Below are positions 1 through 11,338 of a DNA stretch of 64,000 bases, one piece after another. Origin of the DNA: Stenogyne calaminthoides (Eukaryota; Streptophyta; Magnoliopsida; Lamiales; Lamiaceae); contig JBBCBC010000002.1 of assembly GCA_037126765.1 (NCBI GenBank), positions 16,213,853 through 16,277,852 on the forward strand, read 5' to 3'. Each line of letters opens with the position of its first letter. The stretch's first letter is position 1. Position numbers and translations under genes: made by a program. A model generated the notes under the pieces. That model was not told the origin of the DNA and made no database searches. It saw only the letters and a list, made by a program, of their open reading frames with translations.

Positions 1-390
1 TCTTATGTGTAGGGTTGTAAGAGGTTGCCGGAAGTCTCACCGGAATTAAGGGTTAACCGGAGTACATGGTTTTTAAAGCATAAGAATGATATCTATGGTG
101 AAAAGGGTGTGTTGTGTGTCTAAATCTCCTGTTCTATTTATAGAGGAAAATCAGGGGTAGAGATGCAAATTTAATTTCTCAAGACCCTTAAGAGAAATTG
201 GCACCGCAAGGACAGCACGTAGGAGACACGCGACTGATGGTTGGATGAGTTGACGGCGTGAGTTATCACAAAGTATCCATACCATCATTACGGGACTGTC
301 ACATCACGCCGACTTAGGGAATAGAGAAGACTTTTCAACTCCCCAAGGATTAAGTTTTTGGCGGGAGCACACATCCCTATACTTGACTTG
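1..390 (-). other. Unclassified repeat, possibly truncated LTR
   Basis: There is no gene here. On the minus strand a CTATAAATAG box (plus 134-143) is followed by a leader-like stretch, as in plant LTR promoters. An E2F-like TTTGGCGGGA lies near 357-366. The stretch ends where similarity to the post-pol region of element B begins (about 391). A truncated LTR is an inference; no second LTR or target duplication is visible. Confidence 0.3.
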
Positions 391-954
391 ATCAAAGTGG
401 ACCAGATTGGATCAGGAGAAATCTGATCAGATAAGAGACCAATCAGATAAGGAGGATCAGTTGAGTATGGTACCTCAACTGATCAGAAAAAATCAGTCAA
501 AGAGTTGTTCAGAGATAACAGTTGAAAAGGCAACGTCACCTGATCAGATTGGTTCATCCGAAATCTGATCAGATAAGTGGGACATTGTTGGGAAATACTA
601 AGGATTAGGCAACCATCAGTAAGGTCAACAATAATCAGGCCAACCAGATCAGATCAACAGTGGTAACTGACTGATTACAATATCAATCAGTCAGATACGT
701 TTTCTGGTTTATCTTTATGTCTATTATATATTAGTTATTATTGTTCACATTACTTTATGATGTCATGCCTGCAAACATTAAATGCGGACGCGGGGTTTGT
801 GTATTAAATGCATTTATTTCGAACTTTTAAGTCCAAAAGTCTGTCGGTTTAAAACCTTGACCGCACGATTGAATTATTTTTCAACCGCCTCAATCTTGAT
901 CGTCCATTTAAATCAAGGACACTCAAGTATCTTCAAAAATAATCGTGCAAAATG

Positions 955-1379
955 TTTTCCCTCCCATCCTTTTAAAACCCTAATATCCTTTTCTCTGAAA
1001 ACCTTTCGCATTTCATACTTCTTAAACCGCAAATCAGTTCCAGAAAAATCTCTAACACTCAAAATATTCAAGCGATTAATCTAACTTCTAAAACCCTCAT
1101 ATCGCTTTTCTGGTAACTTACTCATCTTGTTATTTTTTATTTGTGAATAAGCATATCATGATCGGATTATAGAAATTGTGTGTATTATTCTTAATCATGA
1201 TCATATGGAACTTGAATTAGTTATTGTTATTTTCTATATACATCATAAACTATATGCATATTGGGATATATATTCATGTGTATGATTCGCATAATTACTT
1301 CCTTATGTATAACTCTGTGTGATTGATTATATTGTTTCGCATAGCACTCATTTTGTATGATTGCTTATGATTTCAGAAA
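955..1379 (+). promoter_or_regulatory. Host-like promoter and leader intron of env-like gene (A)
   Basis: A telo-box AAACCCTAA (975-983) follows a TTTTAAA stretch. A GTAACT donor-like site is at 1113, and a TTTCAG acceptor at 1371-1376 stands three bases before the env-like ATG (1380). The same order occurs in element B (15310-15685), which has a clearer TATA box. It looks like a cellular promoter with a 5'-UTR intron (1113-1376). Transcription and splicing are inferred from motifs only. Confidence 0.45.
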
Positions 1380-4300
1380 ATGGAATCGTCTATAGTGCTA
1401 TCAGAAAGTTGTGACTATGCTTCCATGCTCAAAAATGTCATCGATGAAAAGTATGTTATTTTCACTGTCACAAATGATCCAGAATCAAGGGAGATACTGG
1501 AATGTTTTAGAGCCTATGGACTTGATCAATTCTGCTATCGCCATTTGGAAAGTGTCCATATATTTGAATCACTGGAATTTCTGAGAAAACTAAAGGAGAC
1601 GGACAATAAGGAGTTATTCTCATTCGTCTGTGGGACCAGAATCGATGTCTCCAATGAAGATCTTAGAAGGATTTTTGGTCTTCAAATGGGCAGGAATTAC
1701 CCTGATGAGTTCACAGCTGGGATGTCAGATAAAGAGTATCTGTAGAAAGTGTTATTGAGGCCTTGGAACATCTCTCAGCTCACTAATGTCAAGGTTCCCT
1801 ACCTCCAAAGGAAGTATAGGCTGCTTTTCGAGATTGTCTCGAAAGTCATTCTTGGGATCTCATTCAGCCCAGATGCTCTAACCCAGCAAAAGCAACATGT
1901 AATGGCCACAATCATTGAGAAGGCCCCAGACATGAACTGGATGGGGTTATTCAAGCATCGGTTGCTGTAGGAAACTGCTAAGTTTGCCACATATGAAGAT
2001 AATCAAGTGATGCTGACCAAGAATATCAGCAACATTCACAAAGTCTCTATAATTCTTGTTGATAAGCTTCCCAGCAACTATTCTTGGTCACACATTGGCA
2101 GGAAGCAATATGTGGAAAAATTCAAAGCTTTGCTATACAAGGATGAGGCACTATCTGGACTACCGGATGATGATCTAACACCATATGTGCCGAAGACTAA
2201 ACACCCAGAAGGCAAAGCCCCACCAAAGGTAAGAACGAGAAAGAGGAAACAGGTTGTGAGTAAGCCTTCTGATGCAGGTGAGAAGCATCAGAAGAAACTC
2301 ACTACTATGCTTCCTAAGAAGGCTGGTATGCCTTCTGGAGGTCTTCACGATGAAGGAAGTGATGTTGAAATACTAGAATCAGGCGAAGATCAACCAGCAG
2401 ATCGAGAAATAGTCTTTGGAAGAAGACCCGTTCAGGAAAGCTAGAGGATTTGATGAGCAACCTGAGGAGAATCAGTCTGAGTCTGAACCATCTGACTCAG
2501 CCCATATAAGTTCTCTATTCAGAGGCCATGAAACCACCTACTGTCCCTCTTCACCCATCTCCTCTTCCAAATCACCTTCACCTGAACCATCAACCAGAAA
2601 ATCACCTTCACCTGAACCATCAACCAGAAAATCACCTTCACCTGAACCCTCAACCAGAAAATCATTTACCCCTTCTCCTTCCCATACCCCCTCACCCAAA
2701 ACACCTATACCAGAACCACAGCCCACTCAACCTTCAACCAGTAAACCACAAACTCCTCCACCTCCTCCCGAATCTTCTCAGACAAACCAACCTGTTCAAG
2801 AAATCGTTCAGGAACCTGTTCAAACACTTGTTTAGGAACTCGCTCAAGAGGAGCAAGTTGTTACTGAGAGCGAAGACATGTTTGTCTCTGTTTCTCACAA
2901 CCCTTTCAACAAGAGGACTCTCCTCGAATCACCTGTGCAGGAACACTCCACGGTATCTTTTCTACGGAGACAGGTGAATGTCTATCTGGACCAGCACTTT
3001 CCTGATCTCATCAATCATCCTGGGATCAGATAGCAGATGGAGGAGATCGTCTTCTGGAGGAACATCAGACTCAAGGACATTGAAGATTTCCTGATGTTAA
3101 TGGACGCCTTGGAGTCTGATTACTTTGTTGACCTGGAGAAGAAGGCAAAGGTATTAATATCCAAGTCTTGACCGAACTTGCTACTGACACGATATCAAAT
3201 GGTTGGTGCACCGTAAGCCGGGTATTTCACAGAAGAAGAGGCGAAGAGGATGTTGCTTTATATTTATATTGCATTATGATCAACTCCGCCGATGAACCGT
3301 ATGGGTTCTGCAGATGAGACCCAGCTTGGCGAGGCATCAACATCTGGGTCGATCTTTGTCTAAAGTCGATACCTTAGATCTTATGCTTACGAAAATACAA
3401 GATGGGGTAAAAGCTTCAGTCGACGCACAATTTACAACTCTTGCGGCAAATTTGATGCAGGAATTTGAAGAAGCATAGAGGAACCTAGCTAACAGCGAGA
3501 GGAAGCTCACTGTTGACCAAATCGCACACCTGGCTGACAGAGAGAGGAAGTTAACAATTGAGAAGATCACGCACATGCATGATTTTATTCTCAACTCTGT
3601 AATGAAACGGGTTGATCCTCTAGCTGAAAAGCTGAAGATCCAGACTAATATGCTTGGAGAGACGTAGGTTCTCTTGGAAAGTGTCTGGGGATCTTTGGAA
3701 AGGACTGATACATGCTTGGATAATAGCAGAAAATGATTTGAACAAGTTGTTGATCGGACCAGAAGGTTATTGAATCTGGATTAAACAGGCTCCTGGGTCC
3801 TGCACCTACCTCTACAAATATTCAGATCACTCCTTGTTGTGGAAGAAGTTAAGGAGGAGATGACACGCCAATTTCAGGCCTTAAATCTCAGGTTGTCACA
3901 CCTTTTTGATGCAACCAAAAAGGGGGAAGGACAAGATCAAGAAAAACAAATGCAGATGGTAACCTTTGATGTAAATATACCAAAAGCCACCTCATCTGAT
4001 ATACCTGAGGCCATTCCTTCCGAAATCGCTCCTTTTGAGGTTGCTCCTTCTGATGAACTAAAACAAACTATGGAGCAACACAGCAACGAGATCGAGGCTC
4101 GGGAAAAGAAATCACCGAGCAAAAAACAGCCCTGCCTAAAGTTGTTGCTAGGGGTGGACAAGATTGAAGACTTCGCCAATCGCATTTAAAAGATTTGATT
4201 AGGAGGATCAAAGAAAAAGTCTTGAGTTGGCAAAGAAACCGGAGGAAGAAGAAGACATCTTGGAAAGAAATCTGCAGAAAAAGGCAAGCAAGTAAAGAAG

Positions 4301-4677
4301 GATCAAGAAACCAATCGTGACCCAGACTCAATCGCAGATGTCAGTTGCTGATAAAGAAGATACTAGAACATACCGATCAAGGTGAATTTGATGCTGAGTT
4401 TCTAAATTGGATGGAGATCAAATACCCCAGATTTTACAAGGTGGTGATGCATGAAGGGAAAATCATGTCACTAATCCCTTCTGCACCCAAATTTCAGTAC
4501 AATGATTCCACCACTCGGAAATGATAGATCTCTTGACCCAATTGATTCAAAAAGCTCTTCTATGATTTTGCTAAGAGAGGAGACATAATTGAGAGAGAAA
4601 GATCGAGGCCTTCTTTGCGGCAGAGAATGTACAAGATTTTCACTATTCCAGCAGATCTTCAGAAGTTTTCTTATTGA
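1380..4677 (+). pseudogene. Sirevirus env-like gene, broken (element A)
   Basis: This is the extra gene found after pol in Sireviruses; its role is unknown. The N-terminal part (1380-2440) has a globular segment shared with elements B and D, with a KYRLLFEIVSKVIL stretch at 1815-1856. A Ser/Pro-rich tail with three 30-bp repeats follows, then a long helical region (about 3330-4190) and a conserved C-terminal block ending near 4677. It is broken by in-frame stops (TAG 1743-1745, TAG near 1968) and by frameshifts. The start is the first ATG after a 3' splice-site-like TTTCAG. The stop at 1743 recurs at the same codon in B. Env-like is a historical name; I see no clear fusion protein architecture. 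Confidence 0.7.
2571..2660 (+). repeat. Three 30-bp coding tandem repeats
   Basis: Three copies of a 30-bp unit (2571-2600, 2601-2630, 2631-2660) differ at one position. Each encodes the ten residues KSPSPEPSTR. They lie in the Ser/Pro-rich tail of the env-like gene. Element B has SPSP repeats at the same place with different unit lengths, so this segment expands and contracts. Confidence 0.85.
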
Positions 4678-4865
4678 AGAAATCAGAAGATGTCTTTGAT
4701 CAGGTGATAGGTAAACATTGTACTTGTAATCTTCAACTCTCATATATAAAACAAGTTACCTTTCTGATCCTAAGACAACACCTCATTGTCTTCTGATTTT
4801 TGTTGTTTATGTTTTTATATTTTGCATGGTTATCTATTTTTCTGATTATATGTTTTGGTTCCATC

Positions 4866-4878
4866 AAAAAGGGGAAAT
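4866..4878 (+). other. Polypurine tract of element A
   Basis: AAAAAGGGGAAAT directly precedes the TGTTGGGA start of the LTR. The same tract lies before the B 3' LTR (27596-27608). It would prime plus-strand DNA synthesis. Confidence 0.8.
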
Positions 4879-6379
4879 TGTTGGGAAATATATATTTATT
4901 TTTATGGAAGTTCCAAAAAGCAAATTGTAATAGGACCCGGTCGGACTGTTAGTCGATCGATGATTTAGAATCAGGTTAGGATGACCAACTGAAATGTATA
5001 GACAGCTGATGTATAGAGTAGGTCACATATTGAGGGGGAACTCAATATGTATAGGTCAGGTCAGACGGATCAGAAGACAAGTCAGGTCGGAAAACCAGTT
5101 GAGGTCAGAAGACAAGACAAGATCAGATGATCAGTTAGTTAGATGATCAGGTGAAGACATAAAGCTAATAGCTCAAAAGACCAGAAGACCTACATCAGCC
5201 GAGTCTGCTAGTTGAAGCTAAGACAACTGGCATCAGAAGACTCTATCAGGTAGACTGATCAGTCTTATCTGATCAGGTCAGCTCACACCAGGTGACAACT
5301 GATGTTTCACCAAGTCATACGTTGTTGATCTGAACAGGAAGAATGTCAACTTTAGTTGGTGAACAAACTCTGACATGCTGTACTTGTTAACCAATAAGAA
5401 CAAGACACGTATGATCTAAGCTGACAATGCAGATTTCAGCGCTGCATAGTCAAACGGCTAGAAAAGTCGACATACACGCTTTCGGCCATGCTGTTCCTAA
5501 AGCACGTCACATCAAATCCTGCAACCTACCAAATATAGTCGGAAATTCAAATTGCTCTCCAATAGCTCTTTGATTTCGAGATCTATAAATATGGGATTAC
5601 TTCAGAGTGAAAATACGAAAATTATCAAGAAGCTCTTACTATAGCAAAATTTCCGCACGAAGAACACAACATTCAAGTTTATTTTTAAGTGTTCATCCCA
5701 TTAGTTCTTAGCATTGAAATCTCATCCTTTAGTTGTTAGGCTACTTAAACACTAGGATAGATTTCCAGTTGGAACAAACAAACATCTTTACCAAAACCAA
5801 AAGTTAGGTTAAGTTTGTTTAGCAGGATTTCAGACTAGGGTTTCTAGTTCTAATTTAGGATTGATTGAGTGAGAACTCGATAAATATCCGCCGGTTGTAC
5901 CGTTGGACTAACATAAGTCTAGTTGGTTAAGTTGGTGCCCCTTGTGATAGGGAAGAGTGGACGTAGGACTGGTTGTCCGAACCACTATAAATCTTGTGTG
6001 CATTTATATGTTCTTAACTGCTTTACACTATTGCACACAACTGAGCTTAAATTGCATACATATTCTGAGTTATGATCAGCTTGCACCAAGCAACCGATCG
6101 ACCGGGCTTTGACACTTCACCACCGATTGAAAAAACAGACTTATGAATCTGATTTGATAAAATTGGTTTTTCACACGGGTTAAACTAGCTTCCGCACAAT
6201 CAGTTAAACTGATAGACACCGAATCGACGCCTTGAAAGACAAGAAGTTGATATCGATCCATGCTGATTCACTAGCACTCGATCGGTAACTGCCATCACAC
6301 CGATCTTGCACGAAAAAAGTTTTAAGTCTATTCACCCTCCCTAGACTTTCGCCCTCACAAAACCCGTTCGGGACCTACA
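4879..6379 (+). mobile_element. LTR of element A
   Basis: This 1501-bp LTR begins TGTTGGGAAA and ends GGGACCTACA, giving the TG...CA termini. It has a promoter box CTATAAATATGGG at 5583-5595. It aligns along its length to the B 3' LTR (27610-29165) and the solo LTR at 59648. It contains a purine stretch TTGAGGGGGAACTC (5029-5042) and many GATCAG words. It is preceded by a polypurine tract and followed by a primer-binding site, so it is both the 3' LTR of A and the 5' LTR of the collapsed unit that follows. Confidence 0.85.
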
Positions 6380-6513
6380 AGTGGTATCGAAAGGGGAGTT
6401 CAAAAGATCACTTTTAATGTGATCACCTGAACTGATCTTTTTAAACAAAAAACCATTTCTTTAAAAATGCATATAGTTTAATGTTTTGGCGTCATTATCA
6501 AAAAGGGGAAAAT
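6380..6513 (+). mobile_element. Collapsed retroelement internal region: PBS joined to PPT
   Basis: Only 134 bp separate two LTRs here. At the left is a TGGTATCGAAAG primer-binding site (6382-6393; initiator-Met tRNA type, one change from TGGTATCAGAGC). At the right is an AAAAAGGGGAAAA polypurine tract (6500-6512). In between is leader-like sequence resembling 9157-9283 of B. Gag and pol are absent, probably by internal deletion. The two flanking LTRs belong to different subfamilies. Confidence 0.65.
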
Positions 6514-8422
6514 TGTTGGGATATTTTAGTTTTGATGAATTATGCCAAAACATTATCAACTTCAGGTTATTGAAGCTAATCTCTACGATAAAATGTTGAT
6601 GGGGAATGAGAGAACAAGTTAAGGGGGAACTCACTTTAATCGTAAAAGATGAACGAGATCGGGCATTTATACCGGGTCGAGATCGATGAAAGTAAGATGA
6701 GTTCCGAGTTAACTCACGAAATGAGCCGAAAAAAATCGGAAAAAAAAAGCTGCCAAGCCGATCGGAAGAATCGAAGTGGCCTGATCAGATGATCAAAAAG
6801 ACCAGATCAGAAGAGGAGGTTGCTGATCAGAAGAGGAGCAGATGAGACTGATGGAGATCAGATAAGATAACCTAATGCAACTAACCTGATATGCTAACCT
6901 GATGTACTAATCGACGCAGATAAACCGATATCTTGACTGATGCTATCGATCCGACAAAGAGAAGAAATCGAAGAGAATTCATCGTAAGACAAGTCATCGA
7001 AGTCATGTTCACTAAAAATCGTAATGCTACCGATGATCGATAGTCTGAAAAGCTAGTGACTGAGGGTCGATGTTCGGTCGGAAGAGTCAACTCGCAAGCT
7101 CGAAAGTGTCAAGATACTGATCGAGACAAGGTCCTCTCAAGAAGAAGCTCTAATCAAATCAAGAATCTCCGAGTAAAAAGTATCCCGAGACTCGGAAGAA
7201 TCTCAAGACTCAGAGAATCTCGAAAGACTCGAGAGAACCCTAAGACTCAGAGAACCCCTCAAGACTTAGAAGATCCTGAAGAATATAGCCGTTAGATTCA
7301 GCTGACGTGGACCAATGAGTGGAAGACAACCAGCCTGAAAATGTTTGCGAATCTTCTGAGAATAGTATGGATTTGAATGTGATTCTCTCCAACGGTAACA
7401 TTCAAATCCACACTATAAATACAAGATCTTCCATCAAATTAAGGGTGGAGAATGTGGAAAAAGATGTTCTGAGCCAAGAGCCATATACTCAAGATTCCCA
7501 CCATAGAACACAAGTCTCAGAGATATACAAATATATTCAAAGAGTGTTCTACCCTAGATCTAAGCACAAATGTAATATCCTAAGCTTGGAGAGAGTTTCC
7601 CATCCTTAGCATTGAGGCTAAACAAATATAAGGGAAAATCTCACCATAGTTGGAGACAACACCAAATCCAAACCCCATTCTCGTAAGAGATAACTAGTAG
7701 TGAAGTGAGGTAGTTGTTAGGCAATCCCGAGAGGGTGATAAGTCCCGATTGGAGTGTGAACTTCGGAAACATCTCAGAAAGCAATCCCATGGAGGGTGAT
7801 AAGTCCAGAGGGCGAGCCCGGAGAGGGTGATAAGTCCCGCTTTGAAGGAATTTTCCTAGAACGGGAAGAGTGGGATGAGGAGCTTGAGTCTACGAACCAC
7901 TATAATTCTTGTGTTGTTTGCTTTTTTCATCTTGATTATATATGTTGCATGTTTTTCACTGAAATCATATTTTACTGATATTCAGTTGGAATCAATCCAC
8001 TGAACTCGCATCAAATTGATCACAGCCTTAACCATTATTTATTAAAAGAGGAAGATTTTCAGCAAGCTAAAACGAGTATAAACTTAGGGCCAACCATTCC
8101 GCACTCTTGAGTAGCTAAAACAGATAGTCACCAAACCGAACTAACTTCCATCGAAAGTGTTCAAGAAGATAATTATCTCGATCCAAGCTTCTTAGGATCT
8201 CAGATAAAACTCAGGATCAGTTGGGCTAATCTGAAGCTTCTGAAAGCTGCTCATGATCATTGTCTTAGTAGACTTTGACTTAGGGCGATTTGTGCTTCTC
8301 AGGGTAAAACTATCAGGACATCCTGACCCATCTGATCTCAGTGAAGAAAAAGTTTTAAAAATCACTGAACACGTGTATTCCCCCCCATACATGTGTGAGA
8401 CTCGTTTGCACCGGGACCAACA
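6514..8422 (+). mobile_element. Mosaic LTR (two subfamilies joined)
   Basis: It begins TGTTGGGA and ends GGGACCAACA. The first about 1.35 kb (promoter CTATAAATACA at 7413-7423) resembles the solo LTR at 60796-62541. From about 7880 onward it matches the outer part of the element C LTR, read on the other strand (compare 19200-19740 and 25612-26150). Neighbouring 5-bp sequences (AAAAT, CGAGC) do not match, so it is not a simple solo insertion. Confidence 0.6.
7153..7290 (+). repeat. Irregular short repeats of AGACTCAGAGA/GAATCTC type
   Basis: Words such as AAGACTCAGAGAA and GAATCTC recur irregularly within the mosaic LTR. An open frame crosses them but looks like a by-product of the repetition. 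Confidence 0.45.
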
Positions 8423-8540
8423 CGAGCCGATGCTTTAGAACGACTAGCCACTTCAGAGGGGCCAGCAGAGATGAAGGATGTCACCATCACAAAGCTCTCC
8501 CACCCCTCCACTGCTCATACAGTGGTCGCGACCCTAGAAA
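8423..8540 (+). pseudogene. Chip of Ty3/gypsy pol (RNase H-integrase junction)
   Basis: One frame reads ADALERLATSEGPAEMK and continues in frame to the B LTR junction. This resembles the ADALARLAT segment after RNase H in Ty3/gypsy polyproteins of the Tat/Athila type. It is about 118 bp long and lies between the end of the mosaic LTR and the truncated B LTR. The right junction has AAACCC microhomology. It is probably filler DNA captured during repair. Confidence 0.5.
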
Positions 8541-9142
8541 CCCAAAAGTTAGGATAAATTTGTTTTGCAAGATTTCAGACTAGGGTTTCTAGTTCTGATT
8601 TCTGGGATCGGTTGAGTGAGAACTCTTGAAACATCTATTTGTTGTACTGTGTTGGACTAACACATTAAACTAAGTCCAGTTGGTCTAGTTGGTGCCCCTA
8701 CTGATAGGGAAGAGTGGACATAGGACTGTTGTCTGAACCACTAAAAAAATCTTGTGTGTTTACCTGTTTTACACTACTGCACACAACCTGAGCTTAAACT
8801 GCATACATATTCTAAGTTAGGATCAGTCTTGCATCAAGCAACTGATCTGATCAATTTGACACTTTTGTCATCTGATTGAAAACAGACTGCAGAATCTGAT
8901 CTTATAAAACGGGTTTTTCACATGGGTTAGAAACTTGCTTCCGCACATCAGTTAAACTGATAGACACCGAACTGATCTACCATCAGTCGATTAGTAAGTT
9001 GGATATCAGTCCAAACTGATTCACATGTACTCTGATCAGGAAACTTGCTATCACATCTGATCTTGCACGAAAAAGTTTTCAGAAGTCTATTCACCCCTCC
9101 CCTCTAGACTTCTGCCCTCACTAAACCCGTTTGGGACCTACA
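8541..9142 (+). mobile_element. 5' LTR of element B, 3' fragment
   Basis: It matches 28576-29165 of the B 3' LTR and ends GGGACCTACA right before the primer-binding site. The first about 950 bp of the LTR, with the promoter, are missing, so this copy has no native start of transcription. Confidence 0.8.
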
Positions 9143-9144
9143 AG

Positions 9145-9156
9145 TGGTATCAGAGC
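9145..9156 (+). other. Primer-binding site of element B
   Basis: TGGTATCAGAGC begins three bases after the LTR end. It is the classic complement of the 3' end of plant initiator methionine tRNA, which primes minus-strand synthesis. Confidence 0.9.
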
Positions 9157-9283
9157 AGTGGTTCTATGGACCACTGGCTTTGAGTAACATCAGTTCTTGA
9201 GGAAGAACCATTGTGGTCACTTGAACAAATCTTGAAAAACCTGTTTTTTTTTAATTCATCTGTTTTCAAAACTCACAGTCAGC

Positions 9284-11338
9284 ATGGATAATACATTTGG
9301 TATGTATCATGATTTACCCAAGTTTTCTATTGATGAGTATGCAGACTGGGTCATACTCATGAGCAATTATCTGGGGGCTATAAGCAGCAGAATGATAGAA
9401 GTTCTTGAACAAGGACCTATCATTATCTACTACAATAATCCAGCTGAAGGAGGTGATCCAGAATTTCCAGTTGGAGCCAAAATTAGAAAGAGTCCCTCTC
9501 TGATGGATGCCGAGGAAAGGAAGTTGTCCAATCTGGATACTGTGGCCAGACATATCATTATGAAGACGATGGACAAGATAACCAAATAAAAGATCAAATA
9601 CCTCAAATCTGTGAATCAGATGTGGGATACTCTAGCTGAGATATGCGAGGGAAATGACCAGATAAAGGGCAACAGATTATAGGCCGAACTGGTTAAGTTC
9701 GAGAAACTCAAGATGCTGCCCAACGAGATGATAAACCAGCTAGATGGAAGAATTACCATGTCTATCAACAAACTCAAAGAGTTAGGACGTGAAATGACTG
9801 ACAAGGACATCAACTACAAGATCCTGAGATCTTTAACGAAGAAATGGGATATTAAGGTTACGGTGATCAAGGACTGCCAAGATATAGCGAAGATGAAGCC
9901 GAGCAGTTTGTTATTAAATCTGAAAGCCCATGAATTCGACCTGATTGAGAGAGGGCAAGAGGAAGATGATGAGTCTTCTGCCGAAACTACACCTGCAACA
10001 ACAAAAGCAGTAGCATTCAAAGCAGGCGACAACTGCTCAAAAACTTTTGAGCCTATTGGAAATATTGTTAGTCAAGCTGAACAGATTGCTCTACTCACCA
10101 GAAAGCTTGAAAAATCAAATATTCAATTGGGAAAGTATAGAAAATTCTACAAAGACTATCAGAACAGCAGAGGAAGAGATAGGAGATCATCTGACAGATC
10201 ACAAGAAAGAAACAGATCTGATGAAAGAAAAGATGATCATAGGGAGGATCGCAGAGAGGATAAGAAAAGAGATGATCGATCTGATGAAAGAAGAGACAAC
10301 AGATCAGAAAGGAGGAATTCTGATCATAGGCAAACAGGAAAGTCACCTGACAGATTATACAGACAAAATGACTCACCTGGCAGAAGAAGTTCTGTGGAAC
10401 GTGCAGCGTGTTTCAACTGCCAGAAACCAGGTCACTACAGTTCAGACTGCCCTGAACTGACTCCTAGAGAAAGAGAAGATAAGAGGAACAGGAGAGAGCA
10501 ACGATACAGAGACAGAAAAGTTATGGTTGTTGACACTACAGGAATAGATGATTCTTATCTGCCATCAGAAGATTCTGGTTACTCTTCTGTAGAAGACTTC
10601 TGCCTGATGAGCAATGCTGATGACCTCAACAACTTTGATGATCTGATGTTCTCATCTGATGACGACATCTGTCTCATGGCCAAGGAAGAAGATCAATCTG
10701 AGGTATCTTCTAAACCATCTGTGTTTTCCGTTTCCACACCAGCTGTGCTGAGCACACCTACTGGAGAGATTGACCTGCAGCTCTACAGTGAGCAATTGCT
10801 TGATGATCTCTCCAATGCAGTAGACACTTATACTATAGTGGAAGTTGAGAACGACAAGCTAAGGATAGAGAACATTCAGCTTGTTAAAGAAAATGCTACA
10901 AGAAAAGCTACTGAACTGAAATTAGTTGAGACTGTTCAGAAAATGACTGCAGAACTGGAGCTTCTGAAAGTCAGCTCTTCTGATCAGGATAAACTGATTA
11001 AGGAACAGCTAGCCATTAACAAACAACAAGTTGGTGATCTCAAAATCCTCCAAGCTAAGTTTGATGAACTCTTCCGATTGCATTAGAGTCTAAAAGTCAC
11101 TTAGGATAGTTTGCGTAAGAAAATAGAGGTTTTCATGAAATCTTCTAAGACTGTTCAAGATCTGAACAACTATGTTCGTACGTCAACTAATAAGAAGGGA
11201 ATTGGGTATGAACACCCTTCTGCATCCTTAAAAAAAATGTCTGGTTCACTTCATAAAAGTGTAATCAAACGAGTTTCTGATCAAGATACACGAAAAGCAA
11301 AATCTGTATCAGATAAGGGAAATAGACCTACTGAATAA
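9284..11338 (+). pseudogene. Copia gag, element B, with RS/RD-rich segment
   Basis: Gag forms the virus-like particle and packages RNA. One frame runs from the ATG at 9284 to about 11338 but holds four stops (9587, about 9680, 11084, 11102). The N-terminal half has the copia-gag pattern (KLKELGREMTD, LRSLTKKWDIKVTVI). A strongly charged segment of alternating Arg with Ser, Asp and Glu (about 10165-10330) precedes a CCHC zinc knuckle CFNCQKPGHYSSDCP (10409-10450). A coiled-coil-like C-terminal part follows (10830-11080). A long gag with C-terminal coiled coil fits Sireviruses. The RS/RD segment is absent from the gag of element C. Confidence 0.8.

Larger units (their letters stand above)
391..6379 (+). 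mobile_element. Sirevirus-like Ty1/copia element A, 3' portion
   Basis: This is the 3' part of a copia element of the Sirevirus type. In order it holds post-pol spacer (391-1379), broken env-like gene (1380-4677), polypurine tract (4866-4878) and LTR (4879-6379). The order and sequence match element B (14767-19123 plus 27471-29165), which has pol in front. Gag and pol of A are missing; the left edge abuts an unrelated repeat at about 390. In plants, an extra ORF between pol and the 3' LTR is a Sirevirus hallmark. No target duplication is recoverable. Confidence 0.8.

Noticed and set aside
2538..2726. Minus-strand Gly/Glu-rich frame
   Set aside because: It is opposite the Ser/Pro repeats of the env-like gene; shadow frame.
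7056..7295. 79-codon Arg-rich open frame
   Set aside because: It lies within the mosaic LTR over irregular short repeats; no motif or conserved start.
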